64,000 bases of DNA, from NCBI GenBank assembly GCA_947247005.1, contig OX365947.1:34180760-34244759 (forward strand). The letters run 5' to 3'. Position 1 is the stretch's first letter; the number at the start of each line of letters is the position of its first letter. The translations under genes and the position numbers were made by a program. Under the pieces are notes generated by a model, which had not been told where the DNA came from, did no database searches, and was given only the letters and a program-made list of their open reading frames with translations. Positions 1-12,248 of this stretch are shown in pieces. The DNA comes from Spisula solida. Lineage: Eukaryota; Mollusca; Bivalvia; Venerida; Mactridae.

Positions 1-345
1 GGTAGAAACATGGGTTATTTCCAATCGCATTCATTACACATTTGCTATTATATGCTGCAATAAATTTTATGGAAATCGGTCAAGACGTTAAAAAGTTATT
101 AACCAGACACAAAATGTAAGGTTCAAACTTTGACATTGAACTGTGACCATGACCTTGATCCATCACAATTGGAACGTGGGTTCTGCATGTGGTCTTAATT
201 AGTTACACATTTCATTTGCTGAAAGTTTCATTAAATTCGGCGCAGGCGTTAAAAATATAACGCGGACTTGATTTTGTTAAGGACGTACGGACGGACGCAC
301 GGACGGACAATGACCATTCTTATAATCCCCTCCCACTTCGTGACG
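1..345 (+). repeat. Dispersed mollusc-type repeat, copy 1
   Basis: A non-coding repeat that starts before the window and ends in a run of 'ggacggacg' units followed by 'ataatcccctccca'. The same sequence recurs at 12190-12248 plus 13454-13680, where it is split by a transposon. The match includes 'gacgttaaaaa', 'ttgaactgtgacc' and 'tgggttctgc'. Nothing in it codes for protein. Confidence 0.7.
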
Positions 346-812
346 ATATATTGCGTTTATTTAATTACCAGAGCTATTACTGTTACTGTATTGTGACTTG
401 TTGGTGGTGATGCCCGATTATTGATGGTACTATTAATTATGGTGTTGACATTGAAGTACTGCATGTAGCTGTATTGTTTCTGAAGTTACCATTAATTGAA
501 CTACGATGTGGAATTGAAGCCGAAACTGCTAACTATGGTTGTTGGGGATATACTGCTGAATGTGACATGATATGGTATGCACATATGTTGTCGCTGCTGT
601 TGCGTTTCAGATGAATCCACATCTGACGCTGTATGGAGTATTGACGTTTTGAATCCACTTTGAGATGTCGTGGTTGTAGATAATGTGTTTGTTGACCTAG
701 TGTGTTTAATGTGATTGCTCAGTGTACCAATGGTCTATAAACTTAAGCAGTTTGCTTGTTGATGTTAAACCAGAGGGTATTTTATAATGGGTTGCAATGT
801 GTTTAAATGTCG
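346..812. other. Intergenic, no feature seen
   Basis: AT-rich unique-looking sequence. I see no open frame, repeat or RNA gene in it. Confidence 0.5.
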
Positions 813-1020
813 GATTAGAGACTTTAGTCACTTATGTTTCATTCAACAGTGCTGACTTACCACTTTGATGAAGCTGCAGGTGTCATTTTTTCTCAAAGTC
901 AGGAAACCTGAAAACGAAGATGAAATCAGTATCAAACTTACATAATTGGTATAAATATATTAATTATGTGTTTAATACATAAATTATGTGCAAATCGGAC
1001 AGGTTAAATTATACATAAAA
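813..1020 (+). repeat. Long direct repeat, copy 1
   Basis: From 'attagagactttagtcact' through 'caggaaacctgaaa' to 'tcggacaggtt', this stretch matches 2154-2345 at about 1341 bp spacing with scattered substitutions. The two copies bracket the tandem units at 1230-2150, so this is an old local duplication or two insertions of one repeat. Confidence 0.65.
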
Positions 1021-1229
1021 GAAAAGACCCAACAGAAACAAGACTGCGTTCAATAAACGCTTATGCCCCCATGGAAGCCTTGTCCATAAAAAGCTAAGTA
1101 AATCAGGGGCCACAATTCTGTAAAATATGTTGGATAGTGTTACATGGCTTTGACAATGCAAGGGGATTATACTATTAACAAGTAAAATTGCCTGGTTTGA
1201 AAGCAATGCATTGATGGACTCGATGTAAG

Positions 1230-2150
1230 AAGAAACGATCAATTTGTGTTAATAAGCCTAATTCCAAAATTAGGTCAATGTGAAGGTCAAAATGAGGTCA
1301 GGTTCAATAGGTGTGTGCAGAGTAATAATAATAATAATAATAACTTTATTTACAGTTGATAAAACAATTAAGCCTTGGGTTTATCTCCCATCTAACAAAA
1401 CAAGCATAAATACATACAAACATACAAAAGCATCAATGCAATGGCTGACAAACCACAAAAAAGTAAATACCAACATTTAAAATAGTGTGTTAAAATATAG
1501 AAATTCGCGTGATATAATAGATAAATAGCAATAACCCGAGTGTTGTTAATTTTTCATTGATACATTTGCGGATAAGTATGGTTTTAAAATAGATTTAAAT
1601 ATTTTCTCTGATAATTTAAAATGCATACTTTATACCATTATTTGAATACGGGGATGTTTTATGGCACTCACCTTTGATGAAATGTTTAAACAAAATAATC
1701 AACATTCAGATAGCGTGTTCAAATACAACATCCATGCAAGTATGGAAGCTTTGCAGCAAGCCATACTAATGCTAGACGAAACGGACACTCTGGGTTAACC
1801 AAGAATTTGCCCTTCAATAATGCTAAGTCCAAAATAAGGTCAATATGAAGGTCAAAATGAGGTCAGACGATATATGTGTGCGCAAAGTGTTCAAATACAA
1901 CATCCATGCAAGTGTGAAAATTTATAGCAAGCCGTAATAATGCTAGATGAAACGGTCAGTTTCGGTTTACCAAGATTTTGGCCTTTCAATAAGTCTAAGT
2001 CTAAAATTAGGTCAAATTTAAGGTCAAAATGAGGTCAGGTGATATAGATGTGTGGAGAGTGTTAAGATACAACATCCACGCAAGAATGAACGCTTTGTAG
2101 CAAGCCATATTCATGTAAGACGAAACGGTCAATTTGGGTTAATTCAATTA
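1230..2150 (+). repeat. Tandem repeat, about 172-bp units, interrupted
   Basis: Units contain 'gtgttcaaatacaacatcca', 'gcaagcc' and 'aaggtcaaaatgaggtcag'. They start near 1715, 1887 and 2059, with a partial unit at 1230-1320. An (aat)n-tailed element end at 1323-1480, in minus orientation, splits the first unit. There is no coding content. Confidence 0.6.
1323..1480 (-). mobile_element. 3' end of a LINE or SINE with (ATT)n tail
   Basis: Read on the minus strand, a short 3' UTR-like stretch ends in 'aataaagtta' followed by an ATT microsatellite. That is the usual 3' end of CR1/L2-type non-LTR elements. It interrupts a tandem array. Confidence 0.4.
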
Positions 2151-2153
2151 TCG

Positions 2154-2345
2154 GATTAGAGACTTTAGTCACTTTTGTTTCTTTCAACAGTGCTGACTCA
2201 CCAATTTGATCAAACTGGAGGTATCATTATTTTTCTCAATGTCAGGAAACCTGAAATATGAAAAATAAACCAACACTACACTTGTATTGTTTGTATGAGT
2301 ACATAACATATGTGCAAGTCGGTCAGGTTCAATTATACATTATGG
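2154..2345 (+). repeat. Long direct repeat, copy 2
   Basis: Second copy of the 813-1020 repeat; see that entry. Confidence 0.65.
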
Positions 2346-2371
2346 TAAATGGGAAACACCCACAACCATAT

Positions 2372-2623
2372 ACTCCAAGGTACTGTTTTATCAAAGGACT
2401 TACGGAAAACGTAAACTTACGATCAAATTTTAATTCTTTATAATTTGTTTACAATTATCAAGTGTGGTAAATGGAGCTGCCATACTAATACTGATTCAGT
2501 TAATAAACTCCTACAAACCATATCCATCACCAATTTGCAGTTGTTAAATAATTATAAAGAATTTAAATTTGAGCGTAACTTTAAGATTTTCGTAAGTGCT
2601 TTGATAAAACAGTACCCAAGACT
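2372..2623. mobile_element. Foldback/MITE-like element, 252 bp
   Basis: Inverted ends of about 70 bp. The left end reads 'aaggtactgttttatcaaag' and continues to 'ttaattctttataatt'. The right end, reverse complemented, reads 'gggtactgttttatcaaag' and continues to 'aattctttataatt'. There are a few mismatches. I see no target duplication and no transposase. The two short open frames here are the two arms of the hairpin. Confidence 0.7.
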
Positions 2624-2889
2624 TTAAAAACGCCTCACATAATTCAGTGCCCAAAATCGCTCAAAGTATTTATGTTATTGCAATATAATTTCACATGTGT
2701 ATTAATTGATCATTACTACGTGTAAATCAGTTTAGTTTGTAATAAAACGTTGTCTCGTTATTTTCTGGGAATCCTGCAAGCGTACACACCCTATGGTACC
2801 ATGCAATACATGTCAAAGAACCTAATGTATTTGCCATTTGTATGACGCAGCTAGGGATCTTACTCGTAAGCCCCCGAACTTGAAGCGCA

Positions 2890-5800
2890 CTCAGAAAATA
2901 ATATTGGCACTTGTCAAAACGTTCTTCAGTTAATTAAATAAAAGAAGGAATTTGATTCATTCATTGTCATCAAATATAATGTTTAAAGATGACAGTACAA
3001 AGTGGCCATCATTTTAGTAATTGACAAGAGGAGTGTATTTGCCGTGGTCAAATGTCTTATCAAAGGGAAAGAAGAACAACTGTTTCCAGTTGATTTATTT
3101 ATTGAAATGCATTTATTAATATATCTTTATCAAATGTTATCAATAGAAGATAATAGAAAATGGTCACCACCTTAGTACATGACAAGAGAAATGTATTAAC
3201 CATTGTTACAAAAGCCAAAATCAGTTTATTAAATGAAAGCTAGACCGAATGTATCTATCATTATTGTCGAATGTTATCAGGAGAAGACCATAGAAAACGG
3301 TCATCACTTACGGGAGGGACAGGAGGATTGTGTTGGCCATTGTTACCTTTTGTCATATGACGATAAAAGAAAGCTACATCAGTTTATCAAATGGAAGGCA
3401 GAACGTATCCATTAGCCTTAAATGTTATATAGAGAAGACAATAAAGCACTGCCATCATTTTAGTAAATGACAGGGGGAATGCGTTGGCCAGTGTTACCTT
3501 TTGTCATATGACGATAAAAGAAAGCTACATGAGTTTTTAAAATGGAAGGCAGACTGTATCCATTAGCATTAATGTTATATAGAGAAGACAAGAAAGCACT
3601 GCCATCATTTTAGTAAATGACAGGGGAATGTGTTGGCCATTGTTAATTTTTGTCATATGACGATAAAAGAAAGCAACATCAGTTTTTAAAATGGAAGGCA
3701 GAATGTATCCATTAGTATTAAATATTATATAGAGAAGACAAGAAATCACTGCCATCATTTTAGTAAATGACAGGAGGAATGTGATGGTCATTGTTAACTT
3801 TTGTCATATGACGATAAAAGAAAGCAACATCAGTTTTTAAAATGGAAGGCAGAATGTATCCATTAGTATTAAATATTATATAGAGAAGACAAGAAATCAC
3901 TGCCATCATTTTAGTAAATGACAGGAGGAATGTGATGATCATTGTTAACTTTTGTCATATGACGATAAAAGAAAGCTACATGAGTTTTAAAATGGAAGGC
4001 AGGATGTATCCATTAGAATTAATGTTATATAAAAAAGACTAGAAAGCACTGTCATGATTGTAGTAAATGACAGGGGAATGTGTTGGTCACTGTTAACGTT
4101 TGTCATATGACGATAAAAGAAAGCTACATCAGTTTTTAAAATGGAAGGCAGAATGTATCCATTAGCCTTAAATGTTATATACAAACGACTAGAAAGCACT
4201 GTCATGATTTTAGTAAATGACAGGGGAATGTGTTGGCCACTGTTAACGTTTGTCATGTGACAATAGAAGAAAGCTACCTCATAGCCTTAAATGTTATATA
4301 CAAACGACTAGAAAGCACTGTCATGATTTTAGTAAATGACAGGGGAATGTGTTGGCCACTGTTAACGTTTGTCATGTGACAATAGAAGAAAGCTACCTCA
4401 GTTTATTAAATCAAAAGCAGGAGTTATCCATTAGCATTAAATGTTATATAGAGAAGACAAGAAAGCACTGCCATCATTGTAGTAAATGACAGGGGGAATG
4501 TGATGGTCATTGTTAACTTTTGTCATATGACGATAAAAGAAAGCTACATGAGTTTTTAAAATGGAAGGCAGAACGTATCCATTAGCCTTAAATGTTATAT
4601 AGAGAAGACAAGAAAGCACTGCCATCATTGTAGTAAATGACAGGGGGAATGTGATGGTCATTGTTAACTTTTGTCATATGACGATAAAAGAAAGCTACAT
4701 GAGTTTTTAAAATGGAAGGCAGAATGTATCCATTAGCATTAATATTATATACAAAAGACTAGAAAGCACTGTCATGATTTTAGTAAATGACAGGGGAATG
4801 TGTTGGCCACTGTTAACGTTTGTCATGTGACATTAGAAGAAACCTACCTCAGTTTATTAAATAAAAAACAGGATTTATCCATTAGCATTAAATGTTATAT
4901 AGAGAAGACTAGAAAGCGCTGTCATCATTTTAGTAAATGACAGGGGAAATGTGTTGGCCGCTGTTAACTTTTGTCTTGAGGGGGCATTAAAAAGCATACA
5001 TCAGTTTATTAAATGAAAGGCAGAAAGTATCCTTTATATCATGAAATGTTATCTACAGAAGACAAGAAAGCACGGTTATCATTTGAGTAATGACATGAGG
5101 AATGCATTGGCCATTGTCAAATATTTTCTACAGAGGATAGAAGAAAAGCTACTATCAGTTTATTCCTTGAAAGGTTGGGATATATTCATTATCATAAAAT
5201 GTTATCCAGAGAAGACAAGAGAAAAAGGACAAAATGCCATCATTATAGAAAAATGACAGGATGAAAGCATTGGTCACTGTCAAGTGTTGTCTTAAGAGGA
5301 TACAAGAAAGCAAAATTGAAGGGTGAGATGTATTTATTATTATCATATTTTATCTAGAGAAGACAATAGAACTCTGCCATCATTTAAGTAAATCACAGTG
5401 AGGATTGATCAGTATTATCTTGAGAAGACAGAGGAAAGGCTACAATCAGTTTAGTTATTGACAGGCGGAGTGTTTCCATTATTACCCAATGCTATCTAGA
5501 AAGGACAAGAAAGCGCGGCCAGCATTAAGTTAATGACAGGAGGAATGTTTTGGCAACTGTCAAATGTTGTCGTTCAATAGGACAGTAGAATGTTAACATC
5601 AGCTATGCAGCTTTTATCATAAAATGTTATAAAGAAAGGACAAAGAAGCGATGCCAAAATTTAAGCCAATGAAAGGAGCAATACATTGGCCACTACCAGG
5701 TTTTATCTTGAGAGGATAGAAGAAAACTGCCATCAGTTTATTTATTGAAAAGGCGGAATGCATTCATTGTTATCAAATGGTATATAGGTAGGACTTGATC
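2890..5800 (+). repeat. 150-bp satellite array, about 19 units
   Basis: Core units recur every 149-152 bp. The motif 'atgttatatagagaagacaa' or a variant starts near 3571, 3721, 3872, 4021, 4171, 4289, 4439, 4591, 4741, 4891 and 5045. The unit also holds 'gtcatatgacgataaaagaa' and 'tttagtaaatgacaggg'. One unit near 4289 is about 30 bp short. Both flanks (2890-3230 and 5050-5800) are strongly diverged, which fits recent homogenisation of the centre. Short minus-strand frames through it simply reflect the periodicity. Confidence 0.9.
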
Positions 5801-6340
5801 AAAAAGCAATTTGGAGAATAGCCATTTGGGGTAAAGACATTTCACCTAATCAGAGACGCAAACCCCATCCGTTCTTAAAAACCTATTTATGAATAAAAGT
5901 TTCAATTAAGAATATGATAAATTATTGCATCATTTTAAGCTTTAAATGAGGCTGGAGGACTTACAACGACTCCGCCTAACCTTGTATACTGGATATTGAC
6001 CAAGTGACATTTAATTAAACCTTGCAGTAAACCTAAATATTTAAGACACAAAACCTTACAAAATTTAAACAAATGAAATAGTTGAAATGTAATTAATCAT
6101 AAATTGTTACTTTAGTTTATTGTAACTTTATCAATAATAAATATGGAGATAAAACACCTTAATATGGCTGAAATCCATACATTATATATTGAACATTGGC
6201 TTTTTTAAATTGAATTATTGAAATGTTAAATTATGATACGCAATCGTACCTTTGACAGACAAGTGTTGAAAATTAAAAAAAAAATTTACAGAATCAAACC
6301 TTAAATATAGTACTAAATTTCAAGACAATCCAGATACGGA
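5800..6340. other. AT-rich intergenic stretch
   Basis: Very AT-rich with short A/T runs. Nothing recognisable. Confidence 0.5.
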
Positions 6341-6392
6341 ATCAAACCATACATATAGTATAAAAATTCATATGATGTTTAACTATTAATCC

Positions 6393-6500
6393 TATCCACA
6401 CACAAGCACATCCCACAGCCCACCAAACACATACATCCCGCATGCACACCCGCAACCCCACCAAACGCACATACCCACAAGCACACACGCAATTAGACAC
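6393..6500. repeat. CA-rich low-complexity stretch
   Basis: An imperfect CA/CCA-rich run ('cacacccgcaaccccaccaa'). The minus-strand open frame through it is a composition artefact. Confidence 0.6.
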
Positions 6501-6569
6501 GCATACTACAATAAGATTGCACATCACTGTCCAAGAGAACTTAGTGCATATATGTAGCTGATGTGAATC

Positions 6570-7235
6570 AGCCCATAATATAGAAAATGTGTTACTGTAG
6601 ATGACCTGACCAGCCACGACACCCGGTACCCCACATCATAGTTCAAGGAGAACATGATACACACAAGAACTAGTGCAATGTGCGAATGAAGTGACTCATC
6701 CTCTTAACATAGAGAATGTGTTACTGAAGATGACCAGCCACAACATCCGGTATCACACATCATAATCCAAGGGAACATGCTACACACAAGAACATAGTGC
6801 ATACACATGCAGCTGATATGACTCATCCTGTAACCTATAAAATGTATTACTGTGAATAACCGACTACATACACTTCCTCATAACAACCATTCAATCTCAC
6901 AATTTCGACTCATCCCGTAACCTAGAAAATGTCTTACTGTAGATGACCTGCCATAATGCACTTTCTCAAAAACCAAAACAACCATCAAATCTCTTAATTG
7001 TGACTCATCCCGTACAATAGATAATGTCTTACTGTAGATGACCTGCCACAATGCTCTTTCCCAATAACCCAAACTACCATCAAATCTCTCAATTGTGACT
7101 CATCCCGTAACCTAGAAAATGTCTTACTGTAGATGACCTGCCATAATGCACTTTCTCAAAATAAAATATCAACCATTCATTCCCACAATTGTGACTCACC
7201 ATGTAACATAGAAAATGCAAAACTGTACTCTTTAA
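6570..7235 (+). repeat. Short tandem repeat, about 95-125-bp units
   Basis: Seven degenerate units, each with 'gaaaatgtcttactgtagat' or a variant, near 6580, 6712, 6838, 6925, 7020, 7114 and 7208. The last three intervals are close to 95 bp. Confidence 0.65.
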
Positions 7236-7239
7236 ATGA

Positions 7240-7780
7240 TCGGTTAGAAAACCTGATCTAAACTTTAGTAGACATTTGGATACAATAAAGTTAATTTACT
7301 TAAATATAGCAAGGAGAAAATATCATAAAGTGTTTTAACGAACCTTTTAAAAAAACTAAAATAATGACATTTAAATTATTGAAAAGTTACCAAAACAGTC
7401 GTTGAATTTTGATAATTTTAGATAGTAATTTGTAACAAGATACTTATTTTGAAAAGAAAATGAAGCCCTAAATAAACATTATTCACGTGCACTTTCATTT
7501 CTTGACTGAACGTGCAATTTGGAATTCTGCGGTAACGTTGCCACTTGATACAATTCACGTATACTCTTAATGAAGACACCTAACAAAGCAAATAATCAAA
7601 ATTACTCTAGTAATGAGTCTAACTAAATTTAAAGATTAAACTAATGCATCTTTATACCACAAAGAGATCTTTGAAGCTATGAACGTATCAAATATGCATA
7701 TTAAATGTTAATATACTCGCACATCATGTATGCCTTTGGGATAAGTTCAATAATTCTAAATTGGTTTTAGCAACAACGGT
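7240..7780. other. Intergenic, no feature seen
   Basis: AT-rich; no frame, repeat or RNA gene recognised. Confidence 0.5.
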
Positions 7781-7784
7781 CATA

Positions 7785-8155
7785 TCTAGGCAGTATCATA
7801 AATCAACAGAGAGGAACAGATACAGCCATTAAGGCAGTGGTAGGCAAAGCAAGGACCACTTTCATCCAAATGAAGAATATCTGGCGTCCAAGAAAGCTAT
7901 CCTTGACAACCAAGATTCGCCTGTTCAACTCCATGTAAAGCCGGTATTGCTATATGGAGCTGAAACCTGGAGGATCACCAAGTCAGTTATAATAAAAGAA
8001 TGCAGACTTCCATCAACAGCTGCCTGAGAAGGATTCTTAAAATCCGATGACCAGGCACCATCAGTAATGTCGACCTATGGGAGAGAACAAGTCACATTCC
8101 TGCAATGTGCAGGACGAAGAAATCTGGAAAAAGCTGGATAGGGAATAAATCTCAA
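7785..8155 (+). pseudogene. Decayed non-LTR reverse transcriptase, C-terminal piece
   Basis: Translating across several stops and frameshifts gives the typical region after the catalytic core of a LINE reverse transcriptase. It shows 'YLGSIINQQRGTDTAIKA', then 'GKARTTFIQMKNIWRPRKLS', 'TTKIRLFNSM', 'INSCLRRILKIR', and 'VDLWERT' near the end. The order and spacing match the family; the catalytic YADD block is absent. It is a dead 5'-truncated copy in intergenic DNA. Confidence 0.8.
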
Positions 8156-8159
8156 GGGC

Positions 8160-9475
8160 GTGTTGATAAGTATCTAACGGGTTTTACCATGTTATAATCC
8201 AAATACGTATATATCATTTCAAGGAATGGTACACATTGATTCAGAATACTGTGAGTCAAAATATTTAGTGGTTTTTGGTGGGGGGAATATCATTCGTCAA
8301 AGGGTCAACCCAACAAGGGAAAACTGAAACCCTGTTCCGCACATAAAATTATCATAAATCATACCATCCATTTTAAAACGGGTCAATTTATCCTTAAGAT
8401 AAACCTTCAAACAAGACAAATGTGGAAAATAATGCATTGTTCAGTTAGTTGGCTTCAAGAACGGAATATAATATGACACACAAAGATGGACATAAACAGT
8501 CAGTTTATCGTGACCCTGACCAAGTGCAGTGTTACTGGCAATACAACGTCACTAATCAAACAGCGCCATCGACTAGGTGAAACTAGAAAGGAACCAAATA
8601 ATTTAATAGAGTAAATACGTCCGACGGTCGTGTTCCAAGGTGACTTAGGTGGTGATTTATGGCGCAAGATAAAATACCTAAGGTATGCAACCTATCATTA
8701 CATTCACGACCGGACGAGCTGTGTACTCGCACATGGGGATTAAGGAGGTCAACAGCTTTACTTAGCTTATGGGCAATCATCAGCAGCATCACGTCTCAAC
8801 ACATACAAATTGTCACTTAGATGTTGTATTGTGGTCATGTTGATATAGGCCTCATGTTCGAAGTGACAATAACTTGCACAATAGTGTGCAGGACCCCAAA
8901 ATATACAGCTGCAGCTGCAAAGACGAATACTAAAGACAACTCTTTCGTTGAATGCGCCATCTAATATATATATGGAACCAAGAAGAAAACGAATTAATAG
9001 AAGAGCGTGAAGTTTGACTGTTAATCAGTATCATCACTGCAGCTCACAGTACAGAGTGATATGAAACATCCTGATCGCTTCTACAATTGTACAATGAACA
9101 TAGGAGGGATAACATTGCCAAATTGCTATTTTACCAATGGATCAACACATCTGACCAGAACCAGGAGTTCAAATTTACCGGTAGATATTTATAACTTCTA
9201 AGTAGTTGTGACGCGATGTACAGTGCCTTCCAGAAGTCCTTGGACAAACCTCGAATTTGCCATTGCATGACAAATTTATAATATTAATCAATAATTTATG
9301 CATTGTCCAGTTTTTCCATTGGTCCCAATAGGGACGGTAATAAATATGAGCATTATATAAACACTCAATATAAAGACATCTTACAGTGAGTTTGGGAATT
9401 CCTTAAGATTGTATTTTCCCCGAATGTTATCATAAAAGCTTACTTTATAATGTATACACGCTAGGTACGAACACA
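8160..9475. other. Intergenic, no feature seen
   Basis: No convincing frame or repeat. The 69-residue minus-strand frame at 8583-8792 has no recognisable domain. Confidence 0.45.
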
Positions 9476-9600
9476 GGAATTTGAAATTCTCAAATGGTGA
9501 ACATTGTCTCCGTCTTGTATACACATGACTTTATCTATGGTGAACATTGTCACAGTCTTGTATACACAAGACTTTAGCTATGGTGAACATTTATGAAAAT
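9476..9600 (+). repeat. Short tandem duplication, two copies
   Basis: 'gtcttgtatacaca' followed by 'gactttatctatggtgaaca' occurs twice, about 58 bp apart, with small changes. Confidence 0.6.
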
Positions 9601-10385
9601 TAAACAAAGGTCAATGACTTTGCTCATTATTTCAATGTGATGTACTTTGGTGCTATGTTATTTGAGAAATTACACATAGCTGTATGAGCTATTTCGTGGG
9701 AATACAAAATTAAGCATGGGTCAATGACTCTAATAATTACGAATTTGATATTATAGACTTAGACTTAAGACTGCTTACAACAAACAAAGCCACGTAATAT
9801 GCTATGAATCATGCGAGTTATACCAATGTAGTGATATTCGGCGGATTTCCTTCTCCTTTAGCAGGTTCTGAAAATTGATCCATTTTCAAAGCAAAAGGAC
9901 CTATTCCCAATGGATGTATCATTAATTATTCCCAATTGTATGGATTATTCAAGTTTCATTTTTTGACATGGACCTATTTAAAGCCCAATCATTAGTCATT
10001 TGATTGTTTTTCTAACTCACAAGACTATTTCAATAAATTTATTGACAAGGACATTACATGAGATACAAGAAGAATGTCATTGACTTAAGCTTCTTGTCGT
10101 TAAAAATTTCCCAATTCAGGACTAGGTCCTTTTCTCAAAAGAACCAGGAAACCCTCTGATATTTGACAAGTTAATGAATACATGTAGGCCTATCAATTGT
10201 TTGCGGTAAAACGCTTGATACTTGAACATTTTCCCAGTACATTGTGGCTACCAAATGGTATCCAGTATATAATTTTGCATGAGTGCATGAATACATTTAC
10301 AAAATCTGGAATAAAAGTTTAGTTTTAACTAGTAAAATATCTGCATTTTACGATCAACTATTTCACATTAGATCTTCTAAAGAAT
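9601..10385. other. Intergenic, no clear feature
   Basis: AT-rich. A weak inverted similarity between about 9885 and 10130 ('aaaaggaccta') is too short to call an element. Confidence 0.4.
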
Positions 10386-10393
10386 ATATATAA

Positions 10394-10890
10394 CAAGAAG
10401 GCCCAAAGGGCCCTAGGTCCCTCACCGGTCAAACTTGACCTAGATTTTGTTGAGATGATCATTGTGACCAAGTTTCGTAAAGATCAGGCCAAAACAGTGA
10501 CCTCTAGTGACTACACAAAGTTTTTTTATGATTTGACCTTGTGACCTAGTTTTTGACCCCGGATAACCCAATATCGAACTTGACCTAGATTCTTTTGAGA
10601 TGATCATTGTGACCAAGTTTCATAAAAATAAGGTCGAAATTGTGACCTCTAGTGACTACACAAGGTTTTTCTATAATTTGACCTAGTGACCTAGTTTTTG
10701 ACCTCAGATAAGTCAATATCGAACTTGACCTAGATTTTGTGGAGTTGGTCATTGTGACAAAGTTTCATAAAGATTAGGCCAAAATTGTGACCTCTAGAGA
10801 GGACACAACCCAATTGTTGACAGACGGACGGGCGACGGACGAAGAGTAATCACAAAAGCTCACTCTGTCACTTTGTGACAGGTGAGCTAA
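10394..10890 (+). mobile_element. Helitron-like dispersed repeat
   Basis: Starts 'aacaagaaggcccaaagggc' and holds three internal units of about 146-150 bp ('gacctagattttgttgagat', 'gtgacctctagtgactacac'). It ends with 'ggacgggcgacggacg', a 7-bp stem hairpin (CTGTCAC-ttt-GTGACAG, 10865-10881), six bases, then CTAA (10887-10890). A 3' hairpin followed by CTRR is the Helitron signature. The 5' end does not start with the usual TC, so the class is an inference. A partial relative lies at 14738-14965. Confidence 0.6.
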
Positions 10891-10894
10891 AAAG

Positions 10895-12185
10895 TGGAAG
10901 CCATTCTTATGACTGTTTTCATCACATACACATATATGAAATCTTGGTTTCATATACATGTATGTCTATCTGCTTATAGCAATTTTAAAATTATATTTAT
11001 TTTTAGATTATGCATTTATTGTTTTAGACTTATGATATTATATGCAAAGATAAGTTATTTTTGCTAATCTGTTCATTGCTAATCTGATTAGAGATGATAC
11101 ATGTTTTAGACTATTTTTACCGGCTTAGCATATATTGTGCGCTTTCCGAATTATTTGTCAAAATTTTACACAGCAATTTATATGAAATTTTAGGTATAAA
11201 TTAGATAATTATTTAATAACATACCATGATTAGCAAATGTACCTTATTTTTCAATACAATAATATGTTTATATGTAAATATGGAATAGTAATGAGGGTTA
11301 GTACTATATGTCTAATACAAATCTTTTTAGATTGACCATTCATGTTAAGTATTGTTGTAAGTTATGATAGCTATTTGTATAACTGTTTGTGTACATGTAA
11401 TGGATTGGACAATAAACTTTGAAACTACGTCCAATAAATACAATAGCCTGTGATATGAACGTGTGGAAACCAGAACGGTACTTAAGTGGATGAGTCAATG
11501 GTTTATATTCATTTATTTAACGTCGATTGTGAAACAAGTTTTTCCCACATATATTGATCACACTCGATACCTCATTCCTGATGGTATCTATTGCCACGAG
11601 GGTATGAGAAAAGTGACAATGCTGATACCTCTAGAGTATGTAGAACAAGGTATAGTTTTCGACATTCTTGGCAGTTATGTTAAATAGAAAATATTAGGAT
11701 TACATTTTATATAAGATTAAGTCACTTATCTATTTTATTCCGTTCTTATTGCAGTGTTGCTCTTTGTGACATTTCACACGAAAACTCATAACCTGAAGGT
11801 GTTAAGTCCACTCTTTGATTCCTGATCCCAAATATCATCTGTAAGGCAAGAAGAGAATGTAAGAAAACAATGTACAAAACATAAACAATACATGTACATA
11901 AGACTGTCCACAATACGTAATGCTTGAACTTACAGACAAAGCAAGAGTTTGGTTACGTCAGAACGCGTCGTGGTATTATTTTATTCCATTTTAAATTTTA
12001 TTGCACCCCAAAAAATCAACTGTTGCACACCTCAAGCAACATTCTATTCACCTCGGTCTTTATGCATTGTAATATATTTACCGGAGTCGAACGGAAATGT
12101 CCGAGTTTTCACGATTGCTCAAGCAATGAATTAAATGGAAATCAAAACTTATTCTAGATGTATCTGATCGAGAAGAATATCCCCG
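10895..12185. other. Intergenic, no feature seen
   Basis: AT-rich. The frames at 11463-11687 and 11924-12157 show no known domain, signal sequence or splice context that I can defend. Confidence 0.45.
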
Positions 12186-12248
12186 GAGACAAGACGTTAA
12201 AAATTCACGAAGCCGACACAAACTGTAAGATTAAAACCTTCGACTTTA

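Noticed and set aside
3537..4661. Series of minus-strand hydrophobic frames with similar sequence
   Set aside because: They follow the 150-bp satellite period and have no start context or splice logic.
9885..10137. Possible MITE with 'aaaaggaccta' inverted ends
   Set aside because: Pairing is about 11 bp with interruptions and no target duplication.
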